The notes beneath the pieces are model-generated. The model did not search any database and was not told the DNA's origin. It worked only from the letters and a program-made list of their open reading frames with translations. From the NCBI RefSeq assembly GCF_019655055.1, contig NZ_BPFA01000022.1, positions 1-64,000 on the forward strand: 64,000 bases of DNA. Reading direction: 5' to 3'. The position numbers and the translations under genes were made by a program. This document shows, one piece after another, positions 19,634 to 30,800 of this stretch (position 1 is the first letter of the stretch; each line of letters opens with the position of its first letter). The stretch comes from Shewanella sp. MBTL60-112-B2. Lineage in GTDB: Bacteria > Pseudomonadota > Gammaproteobacteria > Enterobacterales > Shewanellaceae.

Positions 19634-19898
19634 ATACCAATCAGTATAAAGATTTGGTCGCTCAGCGAGAGTTTAGCGGCACTGAGACAAGGCAACGAGT
19701 GAAGAGCATAGTTGTTCTACGGTTAAGCTCGTTAACACAGTATCAGAGCCGCTAAAACTCGCCATTCTGGAGCGTTTTTGGCTGCCAACTTCTTCGTTGA
19801 ACAACTTCACAAGGGAGCAACCATTCTTTCAGTTATTCGCCTTGAATTAGTTTGCCAAAAACGCTCTGAGTAGATCAATTTCTTATACTGATTGGTAT
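19634..19898. mobile_element. MITE-like element with perfect 16-bp terminal inverted repeats
   Basis: A 265-bp noncoding element bounded by ATACCAATCAGTATAA (19634-19649) and its exact reverse complement (19883-19898). Internal inverted repeats are GAGCGTTTTTGGC (19770-19782) / GCCAAAAACGCTC (19854-19866) and TTTAGCGGC (19672-19680) / GCCGCTAAA (19748-19756). It encodes no transposase. The right end shares its last base with the yigZ stop codon. It fills the yigZ-trkH gap. Confidence 0.8.
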
Positions 19899-20512
19899 TA
19901 CCCTTCAAACTCTGCTTTTAACTGCCCTTTACTCAGAGTCGCTAAATCAAGATTGAGCTGCTGTTTAGCTGCCTTTGGGATGGCAAACTTAATAATTATC
20001 TTGTCGCTAAATTGCTTATCTTCAATCAACACATCAAATTGAGCAAATAGATGCTCAACATCTTTTAAGTGATGATATTCACACACCAATTCTCCAGGAT
20101 AGCGGATTTGCTTCAGCTGGGTTTGGAGCTGTGGAATAGCCTGTTTAATACCAGAACTATAAGCTCGAACTAGGCCACCCACACCCAGTTTAGTTCCACC
20201 AAAGTAGCGAATAACAATCGCACCCATTTCGCCTATGTTAGCCCCCAGCAAAGCAGCCAACATAGGCCGACCAGCACTACCTGAAGGTTCACCATCATCA
20301 CTTGAGCCCATATTGATACTGTCATTTGGGGCGCCGCCGACAAATGCGTAGCAATAATGGTTAGCTCCTGGGTACTCAATCTTTAGGTCAGTAAGTACAC
20401 ACTTAAGCTCTTCAGCTGACTGACAGTGAAATAGAAAAGAGATAAAGCGACTATGCTTTATCTCTTCTTCTATCAATAATTCAGCTGCAGGTATGAGATA
20501 ACTCTCACTCAA
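19898..20512 (-). CDS. yigZ: YigZ/IMPACT family protein
   Basis: A 204-residue protein with the UPF0029 (IMPACT) N-terminal domain: EEIKHSRFISFLF, ANHYCYAFV, SSDDGEPSGSAGRPML and VIRYFGGTKLGVGGLVRAY. The C-terminal domain is EF-G-like. The molecular function in bacteria is not settled. It lies 18 nt downstream of pepQ and is co-transcribed with it. Its TAA stop abuts the inverted-repeat end of the element at 19634-19898. Confidence 0.93.
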   Translation of the reverse strand: MSESYLIPAAELLIEEEIKHSRFISFLFHCQSAEELKCVLTDLKIEYPGANHYCYAFVGGAPNDSINMGSSDDGEPSGSAGRPMLAALLGANIGEMGAIVIRYFGGTKLGVGGLVRAYSSGIKQAIPQLQTQLKQIRYPGELVCEYHHLKDVEHLFAQFDVLIEDKQFSDKIIIKFAIPKAAKQQLNLDLATLSKGQLKAEFEG

Positions 20513-20530
20513 AACGCTTCTCTCATTAGA

Positions 20531-21853
20531 TTAACGATTCAGACCCAAATTACGGGTCATATTTTCGATACGATCGCCATGAACAATCACATTATCTTCG
20601 ATGCGAATGCCACCAAATGGCCTTAAGACATCAACCGTATTCCAATTGATTTGTGACTGCCGCTGATCTTGCTTTAATTCAGCCAGTAGCGAATCAATAA
20701 TATAAACGCCAGGCTCTATCGTCAGTACTTGGTTGATATCAAGCTCTCGAGTACAACGTAGGAATGGATGAGCCTCTGGCGCAGCAACATGAGTGCCCTT
20801 TTCATCACCAAGGAAGCCTCCCATATCATGCACTTGTATGCCTAACATATGGCCTAGACCATGAGGGAAAAATACTCGAGTAATACCCTGTTCGACTAGG
20901 CCCTGAACATCGCCGCTGACAATATCAAAATCCAGCAAGATCTGCGCTAGCTTATAATGAGTTTGTATGTGTAATTCAGCATAGCTCACACCCGGCTTCA
21001 TCATATTAATGATCTGAAGCTGCATATTATCAATTGCGGTGATCAAATCATCAAAGATGTTCTTCTCGAATGAATAGCTACGGGTAATATCAGAGGCATA
21101 GCCATTAAAGTTAGCGCCCGCGTCAATTAAGAATGAGCGGCGCTGTGCCGGGCTCGCATGTTCAAGTGCGGTGTAATGTAAAATGGCGGCGTTTTCATTA
21201 ATCGCAACTATGCTGCTATAGGGAACTTGGTTTTCCCCCTGCGAGATTGCCGACAGATACACCTGTAGGATCTCAAATTCACTAGCACCATTATAAAAAG
21301 CCGTTTTAGCCGCTTGATGTCCGGTCACCGCTATTTCGTTAGCTTTACGCATACAGGCTAACTCATAATCAGTTTTCGTCGCGCGGTGATAGTTGAGGTA
21401 ACTCAATACTGAATCTGGATTACGTCTATTAAAACCCAGCACATCGGCGACATCTAAATGCTCACCAATATAAGCCCAACTATCGATATCTGTAGGGAGA
21501 TACTCGGCCACTTTGTCGGCTTTAGTTAGAAACTTAATGTCTACATGCTCGGCCCAAAAGTCACTCGGCTCATCGGCAACCTTATGCCAAAAATCCACCG
21601 GGCGATAAAAAATCAATAGAGGCTTATCGCTGCCGTTTACCACCAACCACGAATTAGGATTATCGGTGACCGGTAACCAGGCTTTAAAGTGCGGGTTTAC
21701 CTTAAATGGGTAATCCATATCATCTAAAAACTGTCTATGTGGCTGGCCTGAATGTATGACGAGTCCCGATAAGTTTTCACGAGAAATTATTTCGCTTACA
21801 CGCTGATTGAGTACTTGAATATGGTCATGATAGAGGCGAGCTAACTGTTCCAT
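20531..21853 (-). CDS. pepQ: Xaa-Pro dipeptidase
   Basis: An M24-family dinuclear metallopeptidase that cleaves X-Pro dipeptides in the cytosol. The 440-residue protein shows ligand-bearing segments [34 protein letters not shown] and LTIEPGVYI, and an IRIEDNVIV segment near the C-terminus. The frame extends to 21895, but the ATG at 21853 gives the E. coli-like [12 protein letters not shown] start and follows AGGG. It is divergent from fadB, as in E. coli. Confidence 0.96.
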   Translation of the reverse strand: MEQLARLYHDHIQVLNQRVSEIISRENLSGLVIHSGQPHRQFLDDMDYPFKVNPHFKAWLPVTDNPNSWLVVNGSDKPLLIFYRPVDFWHKVADEPSDFWAEHVDIKFLTKADKVAEYLPTDIDSWAYIGEHLDVADVLGFNRRNPDSVLSYLNYHRATKTDYELACMRKANEIAVTGHQAAKTAFYNGASEFEILQVYLSAISQGENQVPYSSIVAINENAAILHYTALEHASPAQRRSFLIDAGANFNGYASDITRSYSFEKNIFDDLITAIDNMQLQIINMMKPGVSYAELHIQTHYKLAQILLDFDIVSGDVQGLVEQGITRVFFPHGLGHMLGIQVHDMGGFLGDEKGTHVAAPEAHPFLRCTRELDINQVLTIEPGVYIIDSLLAELKQDQRQSQINWNTVDVLRPFGGIRIEDNVIVHGDRIENMTRNLGLNR

Positions 21854-22043
21854 GAGGGTTACCCTATTGTTATTATTTAGCCAAATTTTCGACACGGGCT
21901 CAGTCTATCACATCGCTAAATAATTTTTTCTTCAAAGCTATTCTTGGCTAAGCTATCTGCTGTAAACTCAAATTAAACCATTGCAACAATACCAACTAAG
22001 GCACTGATCTTTAAGCTTCATTATTTTACAAACCAAAGAAACT

Positions 22044-22057
22044 AAACGACCGTTTAA
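22044..22057. promoter_or_regulatory. PsrA-like operator upstream of fadBA
   Basis: The palindrome TAAACGACCGTTTA contains the AAAC-N4-GTTT core described for the fatty-acid-responsive TetR regulator PsrA, which is known to control fad genes in Shewanella. It lies 150 bp before fadB and 191 bp before pepQ. Assignment is by motif and context. The rest of 21854-22207 shows no gene. Confidence 0.55.
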
Positions 22058-22207
22058 ATTGGGTGTTGTAATTTATTGTGATTCATCGCACACTGAGCGG
22101 TAACTGGTCAAATGATGGCCTAGGCTGCTGTGACAAAGAAAGTTACATTCGGATAATAAAATCATTAACGATCTGGATAGTGAACTTAAGCTATAAGGAA
22201 GCAAGCA

Positions 22208-24361
22208 ATGATCTACCAAAGCCCTACAATTGAGGTTGAGTTACTCGAAGATAATATCGCTCACCTGTGCTTTAAATCACAAGGTTCGGTGAACAAGTTA
22301 GACAGAGCAACCATCGATTCGTTAAATGCTGCACTCGACAGCATCAAGCAAGATTCTAGCATCAAAGGACTTATGCTGAGTTCAGCCAAAGATGCCTTTA
22401 TCGTTGGTGCAGACATCACAGAGTTTCTAGGACTTTTCACTGAAGAAGACAAGGTACTGCATTCTTGGCTTGAACAAGCTAACGATGTATTCAACAAGCT
22501 TGAAGACTTACCTTTCCCAACGATTTCAGCAATTAATGGCTTTGCGTTAGGCGGCGGTTGCGAAACAATCTTAGCTACAGACTTCCGTATCGCTGACACC
22601 ACAGCTCGTATCGGCCTACCAGAAACCAAATTAGGTATCATCCCAGGTTTTGGTGGCACAGTACGTTTACCCCGTGTGATTGGTGCCGACAACGCACTTG
22701 AATGGATCACCTCAGGTAAAGATCAACGCCCAGAAGCAGCACTAAAAGTTGGCGCTATTGACGCCGTTGTTGCTCCTGAGCAATTAAAACCCGCTGCGTT
22801 AAAAATGCTTAAAGATGCCCTGGCTGAGAAGCTAGACTGGCAATCTCGCCGCGCTAAGAAACAAGCGCCGCTAACTCTACCTAAGCTTGAAGCCATGATG
22901 TCTTTTGCGACAGCTAAAGGCATGGTATTTAAAATTGCTGGTAAACATTACCCAGCGCCAATGGCAGTCATTAGTGTTGTCGAGCAAGCAGCAAAATGTA
23001 GCCGCGCTGAAGCCTTACAAATCGAGCACCAAGCGTTTGTAAAACTGGCTAAAACCGAAGTTGCACAAGCACTAATTGGTATCTTCTTAAACGACCAACT
23101 GGTTAAAGGTAAGGCCAAGAAGGCTGGCAAACTGGCTAAGAAAGTCGACTCAGCTGCTGTACTTGGTGCAGGCATCATGGGTGGCGGTATCGCTTACCAA
23201 AGTGCCAGCAAAGGCACACCTATCGTAATGAAGGATATTGCCCAACCGGCACTAGATTTAGGCTTAGGTGAAGCGGCAAAGCTGCTTACGGCACAAGTAA
23301 AGCGCGGTCGTTCTACTCCAGCGAAAATGGCTGCAGTACTGAATAACATCACCCCAGCACTCGACTATGCACCAGTAAAAGATGCTGACGTCATTGTTGA
23401 GGCGGTAGTTGAGCATCCAAAAGTTAAATCTATGGTACTGGCTGAAGTTGAGCAGCATGTTAGTGAAGATGCCATTATCACCTCTAACACCTCAACGATT
23501 TCAATCAATCTATTAGCTAAGAGCCTTAAAAAGCCTGAACGCTTCTGTGGTATGCACTTCTTCAATCCGGTGCACAAAATGCCATTGGTCGAAGTCATTC
23601 GTGGCGAAAACAGCTCTGACGAAACCGTCGCTTCAGTTGTGGCGTATGCCAGCAAGATGGGCAAAACACCTATCGTAGTAAATGACTGCCCTGGGTTCTT
23701 TGTAAACCGCGTACTCTTCCCTTATTTTGCAGGCTTTAGTGGCCTACTTGCTGATGGCGCTGATTTTGCGGCTATCGATAAAGTGATGGAAAAGCAGTTT
23801 GGTTGGCCAATGGGCCCTGCTTACTTACTTGACGTTGTTGGTCTAGATACGGGTCATCACGCACAAGCTGTAATGGCTGAAGGTTTCCCTGACCGTATGG
23901 GTAAATCAGGTAAAGATGCCATTGATGTAATGTTTGAAGCTGAACGCTTTGGCCAGAAGAACAGTAGAGGTTTCTACCAATACTCAGTTGACCGTCGTGG
24001 CAAGCCAAAGAAAGATTTAGACCCAACCAGCTATGAATTGCTGCAAGCTGAGTTTGGTGAGCAAAAAGCATTTGAGTCAGACGAGATCATTGCTCGCACT
24101 ATGATCCCAATGATTATCGAGACAGTGCGTTGTCTTGAAGAAGGAATTATCGCTTCGCCTGCTGAAGCGGATATGGGCCTAGTTTACGGTCTTGGTTTCC
24201 CACCATTTAGAGGCGGTGTATTCCGTTACCTAGATACTATGGGTGTGGCTAACTTTGTGGCACTTGCCGACAAATATGCACACCTTGGTGGTCTATACCA
24301 AGTAACTGACACTATGCGCGAACTTGCCGCCAACAATGGCAGCTACTACCAGCAGGCTTAA
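22208..24361 (+). CDS. fadB: fatty acid oxidation complex alpha subunit
   Basis: A multifunctional beta-oxidation enzyme. The N-terminal enoyl-CoA hydratase/isomerase domain ([27 protein letters not shown]) is followed by a 3-hydroxyacyl-CoA dehydrogenase domain with NAD loop [13 protein letters not shown] (near 318) and [15 protein letters not shown]. The length of 717 residues is standard. It forms the alpha2-beta2 complex with FadA, encoded 18 nt downstream. Confidence 0.98.
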   Translation: MIYQSPTIEVELLEDNIAHLCFKSQGSVNKLDRATIDSLNAALDSIKQDSSIKGLMLSSAKDAFIVGADITEFLGLFTEEDKVLHSWLEQANDVFNKLEDLPFPTISAINGFALGGGCETILATDFRIADTTARIGLPETKLGIIPGFGGTVRLPRVIGADNALEWITSGKDQRPEAALKVGAIDAVVAPEQLKPAALKMLKDALAEKLDWQSRRAKKQAPLTLPKLEAMMSFATAKGMVFKIAGKHYPAPMAVISVVEQAAKCSRAEALQIEHQAFVKLAKTEVAQALIGIFLNDQLVKGKAKKAGKLAKKVDSAAVLGAGIMGGGIAYQSASKGTPIVMKDIAQPALDLGLGEAAKLLTAQVKRGRSTPAKMAAVLNNITPALDYAPVKDADVIVEAVVEHPKVKSMVLAEVEQHVSEDAIITSNTSTISINLLAKSLKKPERFCGMHFFNPVHKMPLVEVIRGENSSDETVASVVAYASKMGKTPIVVNDCPGFFVNRVLFPYFAGFSGLLADGADFAAIDKVMEKQFGWPMGPAYLLDVVGLDTGHHAQAVMAEGFPDRMGKSGKDAIDVMFEAERFGQKNSRGFYQYSVDRRGKPKKDLDPTSYELLQAEFGEQKAFESDEIIARTMIPMIIETVRCLEEGIIASPAEADMGLVYGLGFPPFRGGVFRYLDTMGVANFVALADKYAHLGGLYQVTDTMRELAANNGSYYQQA

Positions 24362-24376
24362 GCAGGAAGGATTTGA

Positions 24377-25543
<1,167 letters not shown>

Positions 25544-25562
25544 AGGCTTCAGCTCGAATAGA

Positions 25563-25590
25563 TAAAAAGCCAGCGTAAGCTGGCTTTTTT
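25563..25590 (+). terminator. rho-independent terminator of fadBA
   Basis: The stem AAAAAGCCAGC / GCTGGCTTTTT with a 4-nt loop followed by a T-run, 20 nt after fadA. Confidence 0.9.
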
Positions 25591-25714
25591 TGGTTTCGAT
25601 TCAAGCCGTTTACCTCAAACGAGAAATCATAAGTCACTCAAAGTCCAAACCAGCTAGCCTATTTCCAACAACTGCATTAACCTGAAGTCACCAGTAAATC
25701 CCTTAGGGGCCGTG

Positions 25715-26176
25715 ATGAAATTTGTTTTACTTGCCGACAATGACTCTTTCATACCCCAAATAGCAAAGTGGTATAGCGATGAGTGGGGCTATATTGGTGA
25801 AGGTAGAAGTACTGAACAGTTGGAGCTGAAGCTCCGCGACTACCTTAATCACGACAGCCAGCCCTTGATAATCTTAGCTCTTGATAACAATAAACTGATG
25901 GCCGCAGCTCAACTTCGTTTCCATGAGATGGATATCTATCCCGAGCGCGAGCATTGGCTCGGTGGTGTTTACGTTGCATCTGAGCATAGAGGAAAAGGCA
26001 TAGCCCACGCATTAGTGAGTGCGATTATAGATAAGGCTAAGGAACTCGAGATTAACTGCATCAGCTTGCAGACCGAAGATTTTACTGGTGGTCTGTATAC
26101 TAGTCTCGGCTGGCAACCTGTAGAACAGGTCACTTATCACGGTATTAAAGTGCAAGTTATGGAAAAATTACTTTAA
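25715..26176 (+). CDS. GNAT-family N-acetyltransferase
   Basis: A 153-residue acetyltransferase of unknown substrate. The acetyl-CoA loop is in VYVASEHRGKGIAHALVSAII (motif A, R-G-K-G-I-A), followed by LEINCISLQTED and a short C-terminal strand. The ATG at 25715 is preferred over the adjacent GTG (25712) because AGGGG lies 5 nt before it. It is a single gene with its own upstream region. Confidence 0.85.
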   Translation: MKFVLLADNDSFIPQIAKWYSDEWGYIGEGRSTEQLELKLRDYLNHDSQPLIILALDNNKLMAAAQLRFHEMDIYPEREHWLGGVYVASEHRGKGIAHALVSAIIDKAKELEINCISLQTEDFTGGLYTSLGWQPVEQVTYHGIKVQVMEKLL

Positions 26177-26217
26177 TTAGCACCAATAATGCCTGCACTA
26201 CATATATAGGTAACACA

Positions 26218-26688
26218 ATGACTCCCGCTATCGACCTGCTCGTTAAACACAAGATTGCCCATCAAGTTCATGAATATCAGCATGACCCGTCTTGCCAAGC
26301 TTATGGCTTAGAAGCCGCTGAGAAAATTGGGGTGGCACCTGAGCTGGTATTCAAAACTCTAGTGGTAAAGTTGGACGGTAAGCAGCTTGCGGTAGCCATT
26401 ATTCCTGTAGCCGAAAAGCTCAGCATGAAGTTAATAGCAAAAGCAGTCAAAGCCAAAAAGGCTGTGATGGCCGAAGCAATGGAAGTTCAGCGGAGCTCTG
26501 GTTATGTGCTTGGTGGTGTCAGTCCATTAGGACAAAAAAGACAATTGCCAACTGTAATAGATCAATCAGCTGCGACTCTTGCAAAAATGTTCGTCAGTGG
26601 TGGACGCCGCGGGCTGGATATAGAACTTGCTCCAGACGATATCAAAGCATTACTTCAAGCCCAGTTTTACCCTATCACAGCAGAATAA
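26218..26688 (+). CDS. ybaK: Cys-tRNA(Pro)/Cys-tRNA(Cys) deacylase YbaK
   Basis: A single-domain trans-editing enzyme of the INS superfamily that hydrolyses mischarged Cys-tRNA(Pro). The 156-residue protein matches YbaK/EbsC: VHEYQHD, AAEKIGVAPELVFKTLVVKL with the conserved Lys, and the GGVSPLGQKRQLPTVID segment. It starts 41 nt after the GNAT gene and ends 12 nt before the palindrome carrying a parS site. Confidence 0.93.
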   Translation: MTPAIDLLVKHKIAHQVHEYQHDPSCQAYGLEAAEKIGVAPELVFKTLVVKLDGKQLAVAIIPVAEKLSMKLIAKAVKAKKAVMAEAMEVQRSSGYVLGGVSPLGQKRQLPTVIDQSAATLAKMFVSGGRRGLDIELAPDDIKALLQAQFYPITAE

Positions 26689-26700
26689 TTCTCTAATAGT

Positions 26701-26730
26701 TTGCAGTGTTCCACGTGGAACACTGCAAAT
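26701..26730. promoter_or_regulatory. parS: parS site within a 30-bp perfect palindrome
   Basis: The exact 16-mer TGTTCCACGTGGAACA (26708-26723), the ParB-binding sequence, is extended on both sides to a perfect 30-bp palindrome (arms TTTGCAG / CTGCAAA). It lies between ybaK and tusA. There is no T-run, so it is not an obvious terminator. Confidence 0.9.
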
Positions 26731-26832
26731 TACCAAATGACCCCAGCTCACAAATTAAAGCGACAAGCTTGGATAAACCTAAGGCCTGGAGTAATATTAG
26801 CCACTTCTGTTTAATCGTTCGGCTGAGGAAAT

Positions 26833-27078
26833 ATGAACGACCTATTTAACGCTGCTCAACACCAACTCGACGCTTTAGGCTTAAGATGCCCAGAGCCGGT
26901 TATGATGGTACGCAAATCAGTAAGACGCATGAACGACGGCGAAACTTTACTTATCATTGCTGATGATCCAGCAACAACACGTGACATTCCAAGCTTTTGT
27001 GAATTCATGGATCATACCCTGATAGCCAGCCAAACAGAATCTACACCTTATCAATACTTGATAAAGAAAGGTCTATAG
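26833..27078 (+). CDS. tusA: TusA/SirA-family sulfurtransferase
   Basis: An 81-residue sulfur carrier. The signature is [17 protein letters not shown], with the acceptor Cys near residue 19. TusA passes persulfide sulfur from IscS to TusBCD for tRNA 2-thiouridine synthesis and to other acceptors. It is a short gene with its own upstream region, 38 nt before the MOSC gene on the same strand. Confidence 0.92.
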
Positions 27079-27116
27079 TCACTACTATCTCACCGAAATA
27101 GATAAAAGGAATTATC

Positions 27117-27554
27117 ATGGCTTCATTAATTGGTATTGCATTTAAAACTGAAAAGCGCGGCCATATGCACACGGTTGAGCAAGCTCAAGTGACTCGAGCC
27201 AGAGGTGTTGAAAACGACATCTTTGGTCGTCCGGGTAAGCGTCAAGTTACCGTAATGTCTATCCAGCAATGGCAAATAGCTTGTAATGGAGTCGGTAAAA
27301 CCTTGCCATGGTTTACTCGTAGAGCCAACTTATTAATTGATGGGCTCTGTTTCAGCGCCAGTGATGTAGGTAAGCAACTAGTCATTGGTGAGCTATTACT
27401 TGAGATAACCGGTGAAACTGATCCATGTAAAAAAATGGAACAAGCTTACCCGGGGTTAGAGGCGGCTTTATTACCTGACTGGCGCGGCGGTGTAACTTGC
27501 CGAGTACTCAACGACGCCAATATCCAGATTAACGCCCCAGTCAATTTGGCTTAA
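27117..27554 (+). CDS. MOSC domain protein
   Basis: A 145-residue stand-alone MOSC domain, the sulfur-carrier and molybdopterin-binding module shared with Moco sulfurase. Visible features are RARGVENDIFGRPGKRQVTVMS at about 35-55 and the conserved Cys in GETDPCKKM near residue 104. Its position after tusA fits sulfur handling, but the substrate is unknown. No terminator is evident. The 338 bp up to the next gene hold nothing I can name. Confidence 0.87.
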   Translation: MASLIGIAFKTEKRGHMHTVEQAQVTRARGVENDIFGRPGKRQVTVMSIQQWQIACNGVGKTLPWFTRRANLLIDGLCFSASDVGKQLVIGELLLEITGETDPCKKMEQAYPGLEAALLPDWRGGVTCRVLNDANIQINAPVNLA

Positions 27555-27892
27555 GATTTACAGGCCATTTCAATCTATCAAGTATTCAGTCTTGTATCGC
27601 ATTGATATAAGACTGATGCTCATATCAAAGCTTCAACCTTTCTCATACAAAAAGATAGTCACACAACCAGCTAGCTTTCACCTAAGTTAATACATTAAAG
27701 CGCAACCAGTTCCCCCCTTCTCTCAGTCATATTAACCTTAACTAATTGAAACAGAATTTTTGTTTTACTGTTAACTAAATTATGCGATAACTGTTGCACA
27801 AATTAATCTCCAATTAAGCGCTAGCGCCAACAATCTATAACCAATAATAAAAACCACTCCTTTAAAACGATAACTACAATCATAGGATTAGC

Positions 27893-30800
27893 ATGTTAAA
27901 GAACAAATTAACTCCTCTATATGCTGCCATTGCATTAAGCCTTAGTGTTCCCACTATTGCTGAAGAAGATAAAAATGCATGGCAAGTTAATGCGCCAGCA
28001 AACGCCCCTTTAGAACAAATTAAAATTGAAGTCGATGAAGGTACCTGGATGAACGTCAGTGTTAGCCCTAACGGCAAGCACGTGGTGTTCGACTTACTTG
28101 GTGATATCTATCAAATGCCAATAACTGGCGGTGAAGCTAAGCCATTGGCAAAAGGCATTGCATGGCAAATGCAGCCAGTTTATAGCCCTGATGGTAAATA
28201 CATCGCCTTCACTTCTGATGAGGATGGCGGCGACAATATCTGGATAATGGAAGCTGACGGCAGCAACCCTCGCCCAGTCACTAAAGAAACATTCCGCTTA
28301 TTGAATAGTCCAGCTTGGAGTCCAGATGGGCAATATCTAGTAGCACGTAAGCACTTTACCGGTAGCCGTAGCTTGGGCGCAGGTGAAGTATGGATGTATC
28401 ACGTTGCTGGCGGCGACGGTGTGAAATTAACTGAGCGCCCGAATGAGCAAAAGGATTTAGGTGAACCTGCCTACTCGCCAGATGGCCGTTATATCTACTT
28501 TAGCCAAGATGCGACGCCGGGTAAGACCTTCCATTACTCAAAAGACTCAGTAAAAGGCATCTATAAGATCAAGCGTTACGATACCCAGACCGGCGATATC
28601 GAAGTATTGATCCAAGGTACTGGCGGCGCGATTCGACCTACCCCTAGCCCTGATGGCAATAAGCTTGCCTATATTAAGCGTGACGGCTTCCAGTCTTCAC
28701 TCTATCTACTCGATTTAAAGTCTGGTGAAACAGAAAAGCTATACGGTGAGTTAGACCGAGACATGCAAGAAACCTGGGCCATTCATGGAGTTTATCCAAC
28801 CATGAGTTGGACCGCCGATAATGGTGAAATCGTATTTTGGGCTAACGGTAAAATCAATAAGCTAGATGTTGAATCTAAGTCAGTAGAGCAAATTCCATTT
28901 ACGGTTAAGACTGAGCGCGCAGTTCAGCCTGCCGTTCGATTTACACAAGATCTCGATAAAGATGTGTTTGATGTGAAGATGCTGCGCATGGCGCAGGTTT
29001 CACCTGATGGTAAAAAAGTCGTCTTTGAAGCTCTAGGTAAGATTTGGGTTAAGAGTTTACCCGACGGCAAGATGTCTCGACTCACCAAGCTAGATAGTGA
29101 TCTACGTGAGCTATTTCCACAGTGGTCACGCGATGGTAAGAAAGTCGTATTCACCACTTGGGATGACCAAGAACAAGGCACTGTTAGTTTAGCTACCGTG
29201 CGCAATAAGCGTGTAAAAGTATTAACTGAAGAGCCAGGAAAATACGTAGAACCCACCTTTTCACCAGACGGTGAGACAGTGGTTTATCGTAAAGCTAAAG
29301 GCGGATACATCACTCCACGCACTTGGTCACAAGAAACAGGTCTTTACCAAGTAGATGTTGATGGCGATAACAATACCAAGATCACCGCTGCAGGTTACCA
29401 ACCTCAATTTGGGGCCGACAACGACCGCGTTTACTTTATGGAAAGTGGTGAAACACCACAGCTTGCATCTATTGGACTCAATGGTTTTGAAAAGCGCGTA
29501 CATTACACCAGTATGCATGCCACCGAATTTAGAGTATCACCTGATGGTAAGCAGCTAGCCTTTGCTGAACGCTTTAAAGTATTTGTTACGCCATTTGCTA
29601 AACACGGTGAAACAATTCAGATTGGCCCTAAAGCAAGTAACCTCCCTGTTGAGCAACTCAGTGTTCGTGCTGGTGAAAGCATTAGCTGGAATACAGCTAG
29701 CAATCAGTTGTACTGGACACTGGGCCCAGAACTTTACCAAGTTAATGTCGATACCCAATATCAACAACAGGCAGAAGATGACAAAGTTGAGCCAACCATT
29801 ACCGATCTTGGCTTCACCCAAAAAGCTGATGTTCCACGTGGAACAATCGCCTTTGTTGGTGGAAAAATCATTACCATGGAAAATGATGAAGTTATCGAAA
29901 ACGGCACGGTAATCGTTAAAGATAATCACATTGTCAGTGTCGGTTCTGCATCTGTTATCGATATCCCAAGTGACGCTAAGGTCATAGATATTACGGGTAA
30001 AACTCTGATGCCAGGCTTATTCGATGCCCATGCTCATGGTGCTCAGGGTGAGAATGAAATCATTCCGCAGCAGAACTGGGAGCTCTACTCTAATCTGTCT
30101 CTAGGTGTAACTGCTATTCACGACCCTTCAAATGACACCACAGAAATCTTTGCCGCTGCAGAGCAACAGAAAGCCGGTAATATTGCTGGCCCACGTATTT
30201 TCTCTACCGGTACTATTTTATATGGCGCGAACCTACCAGGTTATACCTCGCATATAGATTCACTCGATGATGCCAAATTCCATTTAGAACGCTTGAAAAA
30301 AGTCGGTGCTTTCAGTGTTAAGAGTTATAACCAACCACGTCGTAACCAACGTCAGCAAGTTATCGCAGCAGCACGCGAGCTGGAAATGATGGTAGTGCCT
30401 GAAGGCGGAAGTTTACTGCAGCATAACCTAACCATGATTGCCGATGGTCACACAGGTATAGAACACTCGCTACCTGCAGCGAATATCTATAGCGACATTA
30501 AGCAGTTCTGGAGCCAAACCGAAGTTGGCTACACCCCAACGTTAGTTGTTGCCTATGGTGGTATTTCAGGTGAAAACTACTGGTACGACAAAACAGATGT
30601 GTGGGCTCACCCTCGTCTATCTATGTATGTACCATCAGATATTTTGGATGCTCGCTCAATGCGTCGCCCTACAGCCCCCGATGAACATTACAACCACGTC
30701 AACGTCGCTCGGGTGGCCAATGAGCTAAATGAAGTTGGCATTAAAGCTAACATCGGTGCTCATGGTCAGCGTGAAGGTTTGGCTGCTCATTGGGAAATGT

